This document shows, in pieces, positions 27,389 to 39,198 of a stretch of 61,836 nt of DNA. How positions within the stretch are numbered: the stretch's first letter is position 1; every line of letters begins with the position of its first letter. The notes beneath the pieces are model-generated. The model was not told the origin of the DNA and made no database searches. It saw only the letters and a program-made list of their open reading frames with translations. The position numbers and the translations under genes are program-made. This stretch comes from Latescibacteria bacterium UBA6620 (lineage in GTDB: Bacteria; Latescibacterota; UBA2968): NCBI GenBank assembly GCA_002433075.1, contig DJHM01000012.1, forward strand, positions 1 to 61,836, read 5' to 3'.

Positions 27389-28764
27389 GGCCCCCCGTGC
27401 CTCAGGGCCTCGAGGAGGCCCTCTGCAAAGGTCGTCAATGAATCGTCGCGGGCCCCCATCACGACGATGCGATCCCCAGCCTCGCACGCCGCGACGAGGT
27501 CGGGCGCGATGTCCTCACGGCTGGCCACGAACCGAGCGTCTCGTCCCCTCGACACGATCTCTTCTGCCAGATCTGCCGAGGAAATGTCCCGGGTCGCCGT
27601 CCCTCCAGCAAAGAAGATTTCCGGAAGCCAGAGGATGTCGTCCTCCCGCATTCCCTCGGCCAAAGAGGTCACCAGCCCCTGTCTGAGCAATCGTGTTGGT
27701 CCGAAACCGTGGGGCTGAAACATCACGCGGAGCCTCCCCGGATGCGCCTTCAGTGCATCGAGTGAGGCCGAAATCTTGTCCGGATTGTGGGCGAAATCGT
27801 CGATAACACGCACCCCAGCGGCCTCCCCCAGGACCTGCAGACGCCGACCGATGCCCCGGAACCCTCTAAGCGCTCCCGCACAAACCTCCGGCGAAACATC
27901 ACGCAAGTGGCACGCAGCCACTGCGGCCAGCGCATTGGCGACGTTGTACATCCCCGGCATAGCCAGGTGAAACATCACACCCTGAACCCGAAACGACACG
28001 CCATCGACCCGAAGTGTGATGTCTTCCGCTCGAAACAGGGCCTCGTTATCGATTCCAAAGCCCACTGCCTCCACGCCTTCCAGCGTGGCCATCGATTCAG
28101 CACAATCATGGTTGGCGACGACACCTCCGGAGGCACGTTCGGCAAACGCTCGGAACAGGATCCGCAATTCCTCCAGCGGCCGGTGGTCGAGCGAAATGTT
28201 CGTCACCACAGAGATCGTAGGGTGATAGAGCTCGATCGTTCCGTCGCTCTCGTCTGCTTCGACAACGACGGGCTCGCCGTCCCCCAGAATCGCATTTCCC
28301 AGCTGCGGTGGATCATCTGCATTCAGCATCTTGCCACCGGCGACGACAGTCGGATCGTGCCCCGCCTCCACCAGAATATGACCGATCATTCCTGTGACCG
28401 TCGACTTGCCACTCGTCCCCCCTACTGCAACCCCGTAGCCACCGTGAAGCAGATCTGCCAGGATCTCTGCGCGCTTTCTGATCGGCAGACCCCGTTCCAC
28501 CGCCGCTCGAATGTCCGGGATCGTCTCCTCCACCGCGGAAGAAACCACGACCGTTCCCACGTCATCGTTCACACCGCTGCCATCCTGCGGCCACAGGTCG
28601 ATCCCCTGTGCGGAAAGCCGATGCGAAGTCTCCGGATTCTGACCCTGGTCGAAACTTCGATCGGAACCCCGGACCTTCGCACCCCGGGCGGCCACGACCT
28701 GCGCGATGGCGCTCATGCCGCTTCCGCCGATGCCACAGAAGAAATAGGAGTCGTCCTGCTGCAT
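27385..28764 (-). CDS. Mpl/MurC-like Mur ligase
   Basis: A 459-residue Mur ligase. The N-terminal Rossmann region is FCGIGGSGMSAIAQ and the ATP loop is GGTSGKSTVTG (115-125). The central EADESDGT and the SLDHRPLEELR and HNPDKISASL segments are present. The loop has Ser-Gly-Lys-Ser where MurC and Mpl usually have His-Gly-Lys-Thr. Context with LD-carboxypeptidase favours Mpl, which reattaches recovered tripeptide to UDP-MurNAc, over the essential MurC, but the sequence alone does not settle it. ATG 28764 is preferred over the ATG at 28815, since the promoter lies between them. The predicted mRNA is leaderless. Confidence 0.85.
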   Translation of the reverse strand: MQQDDSYFFCGIGGSGMSAIAQVVAARGAKVRGSDRSFDQGQNPETSHRLSAQGIDLWPQDGSGVNDDVGTVVVSSAVEETIPDIRAAVERGLPIRKRAEILADLLHGGYGVAVGGTSGKSTVTGMIGHILVEAGHDPTVVAGGKMLNADDPPQLGNAILGDGEPVVVEADESDGTIELYHPTISVVTNISLDHRPLEELRILFRAFAERASGGVVANHDCAESMATLEGVEAVGFGIDNEALFRAEDITLRVDGVSFRVQGVMFHLAMPGMYNVANALAAVAACHLRDVSPEVCAGALRGFRGIGRRLQVLGEAAGVRVIDDFAHNPDKISASLDALKAHPGRLRVMFQPHGFGPTRLLRQGLVTSLAEGMREDDILWLPEIFFAGGTATRDISSADLAEEIVSRGRDARFVASREDIAPDLVAACEAGDRIVVMGARDDSLTTFAEGLLEALRHGGP

Positions 28765-28770
28765 GGGCCG

Positions 28771-28799
28771 AACATAGATTCGCGCAAGTAGCAGGTCAA
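28771..28799 (-). promoter_or_regulatory. promoter of the Mpl-like/ldcA/M48 operon
   Basis: On the minus strand: TTGACC (28799-28794), a 17-bp spacer and TATGTT (28776-28771). The ATG at 28764 is 6 nt after the -10 box, so transcription should begin at or next to the start codon. Confidence 0.75.
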
Positions 28800-28825
28800 G
28801 TAGGTGGCAGTGCATCTCACCTATA

Positions 28826-28862
28826 ACAAAAAGAGGGGCCGTCTCATTCGAGACGACCCCTC
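28826..28862 (-). terminator. terminator of the YjfB/DUF5610 unit
   Basis: A 13-bp stem (28833-28845 with 28850-28862) with an ATTC loop. The one imperfect pair is C/A on the plus strand but G-U on the minus transcript, and TTTTT follows on the minus strand. Confidence 0.88.
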
Positions 28863-28882
28863 GATTCCATCAAGCCGATGAC

Positions 28883-29065
28883 CTACGCGACCATGTCGAT
28901 CGCTGCTCCCGACCCGCTCACGGCCGATGTGTTGACCTGTGAGGCGAGCGAAATTTTGGCCAGCTTCATCGCCAGATCGGTCTGGGCACGTTGCGAAGCT
29001 CCCAGGACCGATTCGATCAGCTGCACGGCCATCAAGCTCTGTTGCGTGGCGGCTTCAAGCGTCAT
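28883..29065 (-). CDS. small YjfB-like putative motility protein
   Basis: A 60-residue protein. A long helix (about 1-42) is followed by VNTSAVSGSG and the ending AAIDMVA. Length and the terminal pattern resemble the YjfB putative motility family, whose members end in similar hydrophobic-Asp motifs; this is recalled resemblance, not a search result. It has no signal peptide. It overlaps the DUF5610-like gene by 4 bp and is followed by a clean terminator, which supports a real gene. Confidence 0.72.
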   Translation of the reverse strand: MTLEAATQQSLMAVQLIESVLGASQRAQTDLAMKLAKISLASQVNTSAVSGSGAAIDMVA

Positions 29066-29681
29066 ACGTCCTCCACTGTTGTTTCACCTGCGTCTACTTC
29101 TTCCGTCTCGCCCGATGAACCCTCAAGGGCCTCAAGCCGCTCCTTGTGGAATCCATCGAGAATGTTGCTTGTCAGCTCGAACCTCGTATCGATGTTCTGA
29201 CTGATTGTGTCACTCAGCTTGGTGATCCCTTCGAGGAAATCACATGCCTGTGTAAAGCCTCCTCGATGGCTCCACGAATCAGCGTCCTGAATCCCCCGAC
29301 GAGAACTTCGGGAGCTTCGGTGATGTGGTTCGCCTCGTACGAATCGAAGAACCCCGTAGAGAAATCGACGATCCGCCGAGCCGTCGTCTCGGGCGTTTGA
29401 TCCGAACCGAGTTCCTCCTCGATCCGCAGGTCGATGCCGGCTTCCTGAATCGCCTTGTTGATTTGCTCGACGACCGAATCGTTCAGAATCCCGTTAACGG
29501 TCTCGACCGTCATGTTGGCCGAGAGCGAGATTTCCACCATGTCGCTTCGCCCTGTCGAGGATAAGCGTGCGTCGACGCTCACATCCGCCCTGGAGACCCG
29601 GTCCTCACCCTCTTTCCGGTGGGCTCGGAATCGGGCGACAAGGGCTTCAGTCTGAATCGATGTAGAAGATAAAAAGTCCAC
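29062..29681 (-). pseudogene. DUF5610-like protein, frameshifted near its end
   Basis: Reads from GTG 29681. A Ser/Asp-rich N-terminus with MVEISLSANMTV is followed by the DUF5610-type core (TPETTARRIVDFSTGFFDSYE). The frame stops at 29214 after a nonsense tail. Restoring one T in the TTT run near 29255 continues the protein with FTQACDFLEGITKLSDTI, SQNIDTRF and TSNILDGF, ending at TGA 29062 in an ATGA overlap with the YjfB-like gene, giving about 206 residues. The indel is in a homopolymer, so a read error is likely. No function is established. Confidence 0.78.
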
Positions 29682-29807
29682 AGTTGGCTTCGTTGAATGT
29701 GTCGGTCCCCTCTATCTCCTATAATCGGTGGGTCCTTTCGGACCTTTAGCGATTTCTCTATACTTCCACGCTCGCAGTTGGCATTCATCCATTCCCGGTC
29801 AGGACCC

Positions 29808-30542
29808 ATGCTGAACATCGCCCATCGCGGTTTTTCCGCCCAATACCCCGAGAATACAATCCTTTCTTTCCAGAAGGCCCTGGAGTTGGGTGTGACCTGG
29901 ATCGAACTCGACCTCCAGACCACGGCCGACGATCAGTTGGTCGTCATGCACGACGCCACCGTAGACCGAACCACCGACGGTACAGGCCCCGTTTCCGAAA
30001 AGACGCTCGAAGAAGTGCTCGCCCTCGACGCCGGGATCCATCGAGACGAGGTGTTTCGGAACCAGCGCGTTCCCACCTTCGACCAAGTTCTCGACCAGCT
30101 CGACCCCGTCCCCCGAATCGTCGTCGAACTCAAGTTCTCCGGTTTCGATGCCATTCCCCGCGTCCTCGATGCCATTGCCTCCGCAGGCGCGCAGAGTCGA
30201 ACCGTGATATCATCATTCGACCTGCCCAAACTCCCACGCGTCAAGGCGCTTGCGCCTGAAATGCCTCTCACGGCCTTGCTCAAGGCCGAAGGGCGGGAGA
30301 CACAAGAGCTGATCTCGATGACGATTGATCTGGGTGCCCACACGATCGCGCCAAGGTGCAGTGACATCGACCGGTCTCTCGTCGAACAGGCGCACGACGC
30401 CGGACTCCTCGTACGGGCGTGGGGTCTGGGTCGTGACCAGGGAGAGGAGATGTCCCGGATGATGGACTGCGGTGTCGACGGCATGACCACCGACTGTCCG
30501 GACATCCTGCAACGGCTCGTTCGCGAACGTGGACTGACCTGA
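29808..30542 (+). CDS. glycerophosphodiester phosphodiesterase
   Basis: A 244-residue GDPD TIM barrel that hydrolyses glycerophosphodiesters to glycerol-3-phosphate. Catalytic and metal motifs are IAHRGFSAQYPENT at the N-terminus and VVMHDATVDRTTDGTG near 45; VELKF supplies a further metal ligand. No signal peptide, so it is cytoplasmic. ATG 29808 matches the usual N-terminus; the frame is open further upstream but runs through a promoter-like, hairpin-containing region (TATAAT at 29720, GGTCCTTTCGGACC at 29732-29745). Confidence 0.92.
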   Translation: MLNIAHRGFSAQYPENTILSFQKALELGVTWIELDLQTTADDQLVVMHDATVDRTTDGTGPVSEKTLEEVLALDAGIHRDEVFRNQRVPTFDQVLDQLDPVPRIVVELKFSGFDAIPRVLDAIASAGAQSRTVISSFDLPKLPRVKALAPEMPLTALLKAEGRETQELISMTIDLGAHTIAPRCSDIDRSLVEQAHDAGLLVRAWGLGRDQGEEMSRMMDCGVDGMTTDCPDILQRLVRERGLT

Positions 30543-30713
30543 CCCATACGTCTCTCTCAGGCTATCGATAGAGACCGAACCCGGGTCCCGCCCCCGGCTA
30601 TTTTCGAGAAACGCATTGGGGAAAGGGTTTCCCGGCGCTCGCTTCCCCATTCCCTTCGCGAGAAGGATCTGGCACGTGCTTTGCGCCTTCCCCCTTCTTC
30701 CAGGACCCTATCG

Positions 30714-31859
30714 ATGAAATGGCGCATGCTCGCGTGGATCGCCATCGCCGAATGTCTCGGCATGGCCCTCTGGTTTTCCGCCTCGGCGGTCATGGATCCG
30801 ATCTCCGCCGAGTGGGAGCTCACCGCGTCGGGGAGAGCCTGGCTGACCATGTCGGTACAGCCCGGGTTCGTCGCAGGGACGCTTCTGAGCACCTTCCTCA
30901 ACCTGGCCGACGTGTGGAACGCACGACATCTGTTCGCTGTCAGCGCCCTCCTCGGGGCCACCTTCAACGGCTTGATCGCAATCGTGGCCGAGGGCATCGG
31001 GGTTGCCCTGGTACTCAGGTTCCTGACCGGCGTGGCCCTGGCGGGTGTCTACCCGCCAGGCGTGAAAATCACGGCGTCGTGGTTCAAAGAGGGCCGAGGA
31101 ATGGCGAGCGGTGTCCTCGTGGGCGCCTTGACGCTCGGATCGGCATCCCCCCACCTTTTGCGGTTTCTGGGAAGCCCCGAGTGGCGAGACCTGATGTTGA
31201 CGGCCAGCATCGCGGCCGTAGCGGCCGGTCTCATCTGCTTCGCCTTCGTGGGTGATGGCCATCACGGAACTTCCGGCGCCCGTTTCAATGCTCGATACGC
31301 GCTGAGTGCGTTCGCCAATCGCGACGTCCGGCTTGCCAACTTTGGCTACCTCGGACATATGTGGGAACTCTACGCGGTCTGGACCTGGCTGCCGCTCTCG
31401 CGGGGTTCGCCGTCATCGGCATCGGAGCCGTAGGATGCGTGGTCGCCGGACTGCTGGCCAATCGCTGCGGACGTACGACGCTCACGATCATATCCACGGT
31501 CGTCAGCGGTGCGTGCTGTGTCACCGCCGGCTTCGTGTTCGGGGCCGCCCCGCTTTACGTGATCGCGTTCTGCCTGATGTGGGGGTTCGTCATCGTCGCG
31601 GATTCGGCGCAGTTTTCGGCAAGCATCACCGAACTCGCCGACCCGAACTATGTAGGAACGGCATTGACCATACAGACCTGTCTCGGATTCCTGCTGACCT
31701 TGCTTTCGATCCGTATCCATCCCCAGTCTTGTCGAGTGGGTCACGTGGCAATGGGCTTTCGCGTTTCTGACGGTCAGCCCGGCGATCGGCGCCTGGTCCA
31801 GGTTCCGTCTCGGCCGAACGCCCGCCTTTCCGCGACCCATCTCGCGATCTGTCTTCTGA
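30714..31859 (+). pseudogene. broken MFS transporter gene
   Basis: Begins as a major-facilitator transporter (AECLGMALWFSASAV, RFLTGVALAGVYPPG). After YLGHMWELYAVWTWLP (about 31394) the frame changes to AAALAGFAVIGIGAVGCVVAGLLANR, with about 25-35 residues apparently missing. A second shift near 31722 (an extra C in ATCCATC) separates LTIQTCLGFLLTLLSIRI from the proper end PSLVEWVTWQWAFAFLTV, finishing at TGA 31857. An internal deletion plus an indel suggests a true pseudogene more than a single read error. Original substrate unknown. Confidence 0.82.
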
Positions 31860-31929
31860 AGACATCAACGGGAGGTCGGCGTCCGGCAGATCGTCGAGCC
31901 GTCCGGCCCCATCGAAAGGAGAACCACCC

Positions 31930-32601
31930 ATGCTGCTCAGCCACTGCCGCGGGCTCGCCCTCGGCATTCTCGCCTTTGTCGTCAGTGCGAGTCCCACTTT
32001 GGGGGCCAATTACAGCATTGATATAGCTCATTCTTCTGTGGGTTTCTCCGTCCGACACCTTGTCAGTCGAACGACCGGGAGGTTCACCGATTTCAAAGGC
32101 AAGATCGTCTACGACGAGGCCAATCCGGGAGCTTCGATGGTCAACGCGACGATCCAGATCTCCAGCATCGACACCGATAACGAGCGACGGGACAACCACC
32201 TCCGAAGCGCCGATTTTTTCGATGCCGAGAAATATCCTGAAATGACCTTCGTGAGCAGCAAGGTAGAGAAAAAAGGTGAGACGCTGATGGTCACGGGTGA
32301 CCTTACGCTGCACGGCGTCACCCACCAGGTCGTCCTTCCGGTTGAGGTTCTGGGCGTCGGGGTGCACCCCATGACCAAGGCTGCGGTAGCCGGCTTCCAG
32401 GTCGAACTGACGCTCAATCGGTCGAACTTCGGCGTGAACAGCTGGACCGACGCAGCCGGCATACTCGGCGATGAGGTTCGAGTGAGCCTTCTTGTCGAAG
32501 CTGCCGCAGATTCGGGTAACCCCTGCAATGTGTGCAATCCCTGCGGGGAGAACCCCTGCAAGCCTTGCGCCAAGAATCCCTGCAATCCCTGCGGGGAGTA
32601 A
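31930..32601 (+). CDS. YceI-family protein with Cys-rich NPC tail
   Basis: 223 residues: a signal peptide (cleavage near LGA/NYS at 26), then a YceI lipocalin-like beta-barrel (IDIAHSSVGFSVRHL, TGRFTDFKG, HLRSADFFDAEKYPEMTF, TGDLTLHGVTHQV). YceI proteins bind isoprenoid quinone-like lipids in the periplasm. The last 28 residues are an added tail with seven cysteines in NPC, VC and KPC units (NPCNVCNPC, NPCKPC, NPCNPC). An AAGGAG ribosome site precedes the ATG. It is followed by a strong terminator. Confidence 0.9.
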   Translation: MLLSHCRGLALGILAFVVSASPTLGANYSIDIAHSSVGFSVRHLVSRTTGRFTDFKGKIVYDEANPGASMVNATIQISSIDTDNERRDNHLRSADFFDAEKYPEMTFVSSKVEKKGETLMVTGDLTLHGVTHQVVLPVEVLGVGVHPMTKAAVAGFQVELTLNRSNFGVNSWTDAAGILGDEVRVSLLVEAAADSGNPCNVCNPCGENPCKPCAKNPCNPCGE

Positions 32602-32622
32602 GCGGCCCACCGTACATCACAA

Positions 32623-32660
32623 AGCGGCGAGGTCCCTCGAGACCTCGCCGCTCTTTATTT
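32623..32660 (+). terminator. rho-independent terminator
   Basis: A perfect 12-bp stem AGCGGCGAGGTC (32623-32634) with 32641-32652, a 6-nt loop, then CTTTATTT. It lies between the convergent yceI-like and ppk genes. Confidence 0.88.
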
Positions 32661-32673
32661 CCCCGACAACCGA

Positions 32674-34776
32674 TCAGGCCGGGGCTCGTACCGCTCGTTC
32701 GCCCAGGTCGAACGCATCCAGAAACATCGTTTCATCGTCCCTGGCCAGGTCCATCATTGCCGTTTGTGCGGCGAACTCACGGGCCCCCTCCGGGCGCACT
32801 CGTTCGTGCGATCCGTCGGGCAGAAAAATCCACGCCTTGGTGTTGTCGGCCAGGCAGCAGCTTAGAACTTCCCCACGGATTCGGGCCTTCGCCGCCGGGT
32901 CCTCGACCGGAATCAACACTTCGACTCTGCGCCTCAGGTTCCGCGGCATCCAGTCGGCGCTCCCGATATAAACCTCCGGATCGCCCCCGTTCTCGAACGA
33001 GTAGATCCGCGAGTGTTCGAGAAATCTCCCCACGATGCTCCTCACTCGAATACGGTCGCTCACTCCTTCGATCCCTGGCCGCAGACAGCAGATCCCGCGC
33101 ACAATCAGATCGATCTCTACGCCCGCCTGTGACGCTTCGTAGAGCGCACGGATCACCTTGGCGTCCTGTAACGCGTTCATCTTCGCGACAATTCGGGCCG
33201 GTCTCCCCGCACGTGCGTGACCGATCTCGCGATGGATCTTCTCCAGAACCGAACTCAACATTGTAAACGGAGCCACAAGCAGCTTCTTCACCACGGGTTG
33301 CGTCGATTGGGTCGTCAGGAGATTAAACACCTCGGCAACTTCGCTCGTCGTATCCTCACGGGCCGTGAACAACCCAAGGTCGGTATAGATCCTGGCCGTC
33401 ATCGAGTTGTAGTTACCCGTACCGATATGCGCATACCGACGGATGCCGCTCGTTTCGCGTCGAATGACCAGCGATAGTTTGCAATGGGTCTTCAGCCCGA
33501 CCACCCCATAGACGACGACCACACCCGCATCCTGAAGCCGGCGAGCCCACCGGATGTTCGATTCCTCGTCGAACCGTGCCTTGAGTTCGACGACGACCGT
33601 CACCTCCTTGCCTGCCTCGGCCGCATGGATCAACGCCGTCATGATGGGCGAGTCATCGCTTGTACGGTAAAGCGTCTGCTTGATCGCCAGGACGTCCGGG
33701 TCCTTCGCCGCGTTGCTCACAAAGTTGATAACAGGGTTGAAGGAATCGTACGGATGGTGGAGCAGATGATCGCGACCTGCAATCTCCGCAAACATACCTT
33801 GCGGATCCTCCCCCAGCGCCACCTCGCGCGGCTGGAAGGGCGTATCCTTCAGATCCGGTCGCGGCGTGGCACTCCACAACATCATGAGACGGTTGAGGTT
33901 CACCGGTCCCTCCACGCGATAGACGTGCTCGGGACGCAGATGGTTGAATTCGATCAGACGATCGACGATTTCTTTCGGAGCACTTGCTTCGACCTCCAGC
34001 CGTACTGCGTCACCCCTCCGACGACGCTTCAATTCATCTTCGATCGCAATCACCAGGTCGTCAGCCTCTTCTTCGTCGAGGTAGAGATCGCTGTTGCGCG
34101 TCAACCTGAAGGCGACCGTCGATCGAATCTCATAGCCCCTGAACAACTCCGGCAGATGCATCTGGACCAGATCGGCCAGAAACACGTAGTCGACACGCTG
34201 TCCGTCATCGTCTCGAGGAAGACGAATCAGACGCGGCAAAAGCCGCGGCACCTGGACCGTTCCGAACAACGTCTCGCCCTCGTCATCCACGAGCAGGGCG
34301 GCAATGCACAGCGCTTTGTTGACGACGCGGGGAAATGGATGGGCCGGGTTCACGGTGATCGGGGTGACCACCGGGTGAAGCTCGCGGTGACAGTAGTCGC
34401 GGACGAACGCCAGCTCGTAGTCCGTCAGACTGTCTATGGTTCTCAGATGGACGTCCGCTTCTCTCAGCCCCGGCAGGAGCTCCTCGTTCCAACAATCATA
34501 TTGTTCCTTCACCATCTGCTGGGTCTCTGCGTAAATCGCCTCGAGCTGCTCTTCGGGAAGCATGCCGTCCGCCGCCGACTCCACGACGCCGGCCTCCAGC
34601 TGCTGAAGGAGGCCGCTCACACGAATCTCGAAAAACTCGTCCAGGTTGTTAGCGACGATAGCCAGGAATTTGACCCGCTCGAGCAGCGGATTCGCCGGAT
34701 CTCGGGCTTCGCTCAGGACCCGGTAATTGAAACTCAACCAGGACAATTCGCGGTTCGTAAAGCAATTGGAATCCAT
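32674..34776 (-). CDS. ppk: polyphosphate kinase 1
   Basis: A 700-residue PPK1 that polymerises the gamma-phosphate of ATP into polyphosphate. The N-terminal FTNRELSWLSFN is diagnostic. The autophosphorylated His431 lies in LKTHCKL and His450 in YAHIGTGNYN; the C-terminal domain has YIGSADWMPRNLRRRVE. ATG 34776 is chosen because a GGAGG site precedes it by 7 nt, although the frame is open to 34839. Divergent from the DUF4432 gene. No ppx adjoins. Confidence 0.96.
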   Translation of the reverse strand: MDSNCFTNRELSWLSFNYRVLSEARDPANPLLERVKFLAIVANNLDEFFEIRVSGLLQQLEAGVVESAADGMLPEEQLEAIYAETQQMVKEQYDCWNEELLPGLREADVHLRTIDSLTDYELAFVRDYCHRELHPVVTPITVNPAHPFPRVVNKALCIAALLVDDEGETLFGTVQVPRLLPRLIRLPRDDDGQRVDYVFLADLVQMHLPELFRGYEIRSTVAFRLTRNSDLYLDEEEADDLVIAIEDELKRRRRGDAVRLEVEASAPKEIVDRLIEFNHLRPEHVYRVEGPVNLNRLMMLWSATPRPDLKDTPFQPREVALGEDPQGMFAEIAGRDHLLHHPYDSFNPVINFVSNAAKDPDVLAIKQTLYRTSDDSPIMTALIHAAEAGKEVTVVVELKARFDEESNIRWARRLQDAGVVVVYGVVGLKTHCKLSLVIRRETSGIRRYAHIGTGNYNSMTARIYTDLGLFTAREDTTSEVAEVFNLLTTQSTQPVVKKLLVAPFTMLSSVLEKIHREIGHARAGRPARIVAKMNALQDAKVIRALYEASQAGVEIDLIVRGICCLRPGIEGVSDRIRVRSIVGRFLEHSRIYSFENGGDPEVYIGSADWMPRNLRRRVEVLIPVEDPAAKARIRGEVLSCCLADNTKAWIFLPDGSHERVRPEGAREFAAQTAMMDLARDDETMFLDAFDLGERAVRAPA

Positions 34777-34874
34777 CGGTTCATCCTCCGAATCCGGACG
34801 GCCGGGACCACAGAGCTCAAAGAATAGCGGTCGGCTCACCCCCTGTCAACGGGGGTGGAATCGGGGCGCCAGAT

Positions 34875-34903
34875 TTGACACAACATGAGCCGACGGGTAT
34901 ATT
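34875..34903 (+). promoter_or_regulatory. strong promoter of the DUF4432 gene
   Basis: TTGACA (34875-34880), a 17-bp spacer and TATATT (34898-34903). It overlaps the ATG at 34885, so that ATG cannot be the start. Confidence 0.8.
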
Positions 34904-34974
34904 CCTCCGGCTCAGAACAGGCCCTAACCCCCTGTTTTTTGGCGACTGAAGGCACCTTCCCGGAGCAGATCCGC

Positions 34975-36168
34975 GTGAGATCCCGCTACAGAACTGTTCT
35001 GACCGACGCTGAAACCGGCATCGACCGCAAGAGCTTCAGCGTCGACCACGAAGAACTCGATCTCGGTGTCTCTGATGCCTGGCGCGTAGTCAAATACCGG
35101 CTCCACGGTGGACTGCAGGAAGGCGTCGATGTCGTGGAGGTATTCAACGGCGTCCTCGGCTTCGCCGTCCTTCCGACGCGGGGGATGAGCATCCTTCGAG
35201 GCTGGTACCGGGATCTCGATTTGGGATGGGATTCCCCCGTGAAAGACCCCGTCCATCCGGCTTACGTCGACCTGAACGACCGGGGGGGGCTCGGGTGGCT
35301 CAAGGGCTTCAACGAGTGGATCGTTCGCTGCGGCCTAGACAACAATGGAGCACCGGGGCCTGACGTCGTCATCGACAACAACGGCAACGAAGCCAGTGTC
35401 TTTCTCCCGCTTCACGGTAAGATCGCCAACACCCCCGCCCGGCACGTCGCCGTCGAGATCGATCAAGACGGCACGATCGCGATCACAGGCCAGGTCGACG
35501 AAACAATGATGTTCGGGCCTGCCCTTCGACTGACGACGCGGATCTCCACCCGCGTTGGAACCAACGAAGTCCGGATTGAAGACCGGATCACCAACCTCAA
35601 CCGCAAACGCGCCGAACTCCAGTTGCTCTACCATTGCAACTACGGCGGTCCTATTCTGGAGGAAGGCGCCAGACTCGTCGCCCCTGTGAAGCGCGTGGTG
35701 CCACGCGACGCCACCGCCGTCGAGGGCCTCGAGAAACACGATCGGTTCTCAGGACCCACCTCCGGATTCGTAGAGCAGGTCTATTTCTACGACCTCGCTT
35801 CCCGACGCGGGTCCAGCGAGACCCTCCTGTTGCTCAGAAACCAAGCGGGCAATGTCGGATCCTCCCTCCGTTACGATAAGGATGCTCTGCCTTGCTTCAC
35901 CTTGTGGAAGAACACGGCCGCGCGTGAGGACGGCTACGTCACAGGGATCGAGCCCGCCACCAACTTCCCCAACGCAAAGCAATTCGAACGCGATGCAGGG
36001 CGTGTCGTCACGCTCCGCGGCAAGGAAACCCGCACCTTTCTCCTGACCGTGGCCGCACACCAGGGGCGAGCGGACGTCCGCAGCGTCGAACAAGAAATCG
36101 CCCGAATCCAGGGCAACCGGAAACCCCGAATCCAGGCCCGTCCTGGCGGCGGTTACGCGCCGGTCTGA
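34975..36168 (+). CDS. DUF4432 (aldose-epimerase-fold) protein
   Basis: 397 residues with a galactose-mutarotase-like beta-sandwich pattern: EVFNGVLGFAVLPTRGMSI, FNEWIVRCGLDNNGAP, LPLHGKIANTPA, VRIEDRITNLN, LLYHCNYGGPIL and TGIEPATNFPN. DUF4432 proteins are presumed carbohydrate epimerases or binding proteins; the substrate is unknown. GTG 34975 follows a GGAG site by 9 nt and begins after the promoter at 34875-34903; an upstream ATG at 34885 would lie inside that promoter. It is 22 bp before glyQS and probably cotranscribed. Confidence 0.88.
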   Translation: MRSRYRTVLTDAETGIDRKSFSVDHEELDLGVSDAWRVVKYRLHGGLQEGVDVVEVFNGVLGFAVLPTRGMSILRGWYRDLDLGWDSPVKDPVHPAYVDLNDRGGLGWLKGFNEWIVRCGLDNNGAPGPDVVIDNNGNEASVFLPLHGKIANTPARHVAVEIDQDGTIAITGQVDETMMFGPALRLTTRISTRVGTNEVRIEDRITNLNRKRAELQLLYHCNYGGPILEEGARLVAPVKRVVPRDATAVEGLEKHDRFSGPTSGFVEQVYFYDLASRRGSSETLLLLRNQAGNVGSSLRYDKDALPCFTLWKNTAAREDGYVTGIEPATNFPNAKQFERDAGRVVTLRGKETRTFLLTVAAHQGRADVRSVEQEIARIQGNRKPRIQARPGGGYAPV

Positions 36169-36190
36169 AACAGAAAGGATTGAACCGACG

Positions 36191-39169
<2,979 letters not shown>

Positions 39170-39198
39170 CCCGTTCACCCCGTCCGTCGCGGCCTCAT

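Noticed and set aside
29732..29748. GGTCCTTTCGGACC hairpin as a terminator before the GDPD gene
   Set aside because: Only five bp of stem and TTT; could be a minor leader hairpin.
33484..34827. 447-codon plus-strand frame over ppk
   Set aside because: His/Arg-rich shadow of ppk on the opposite strand.
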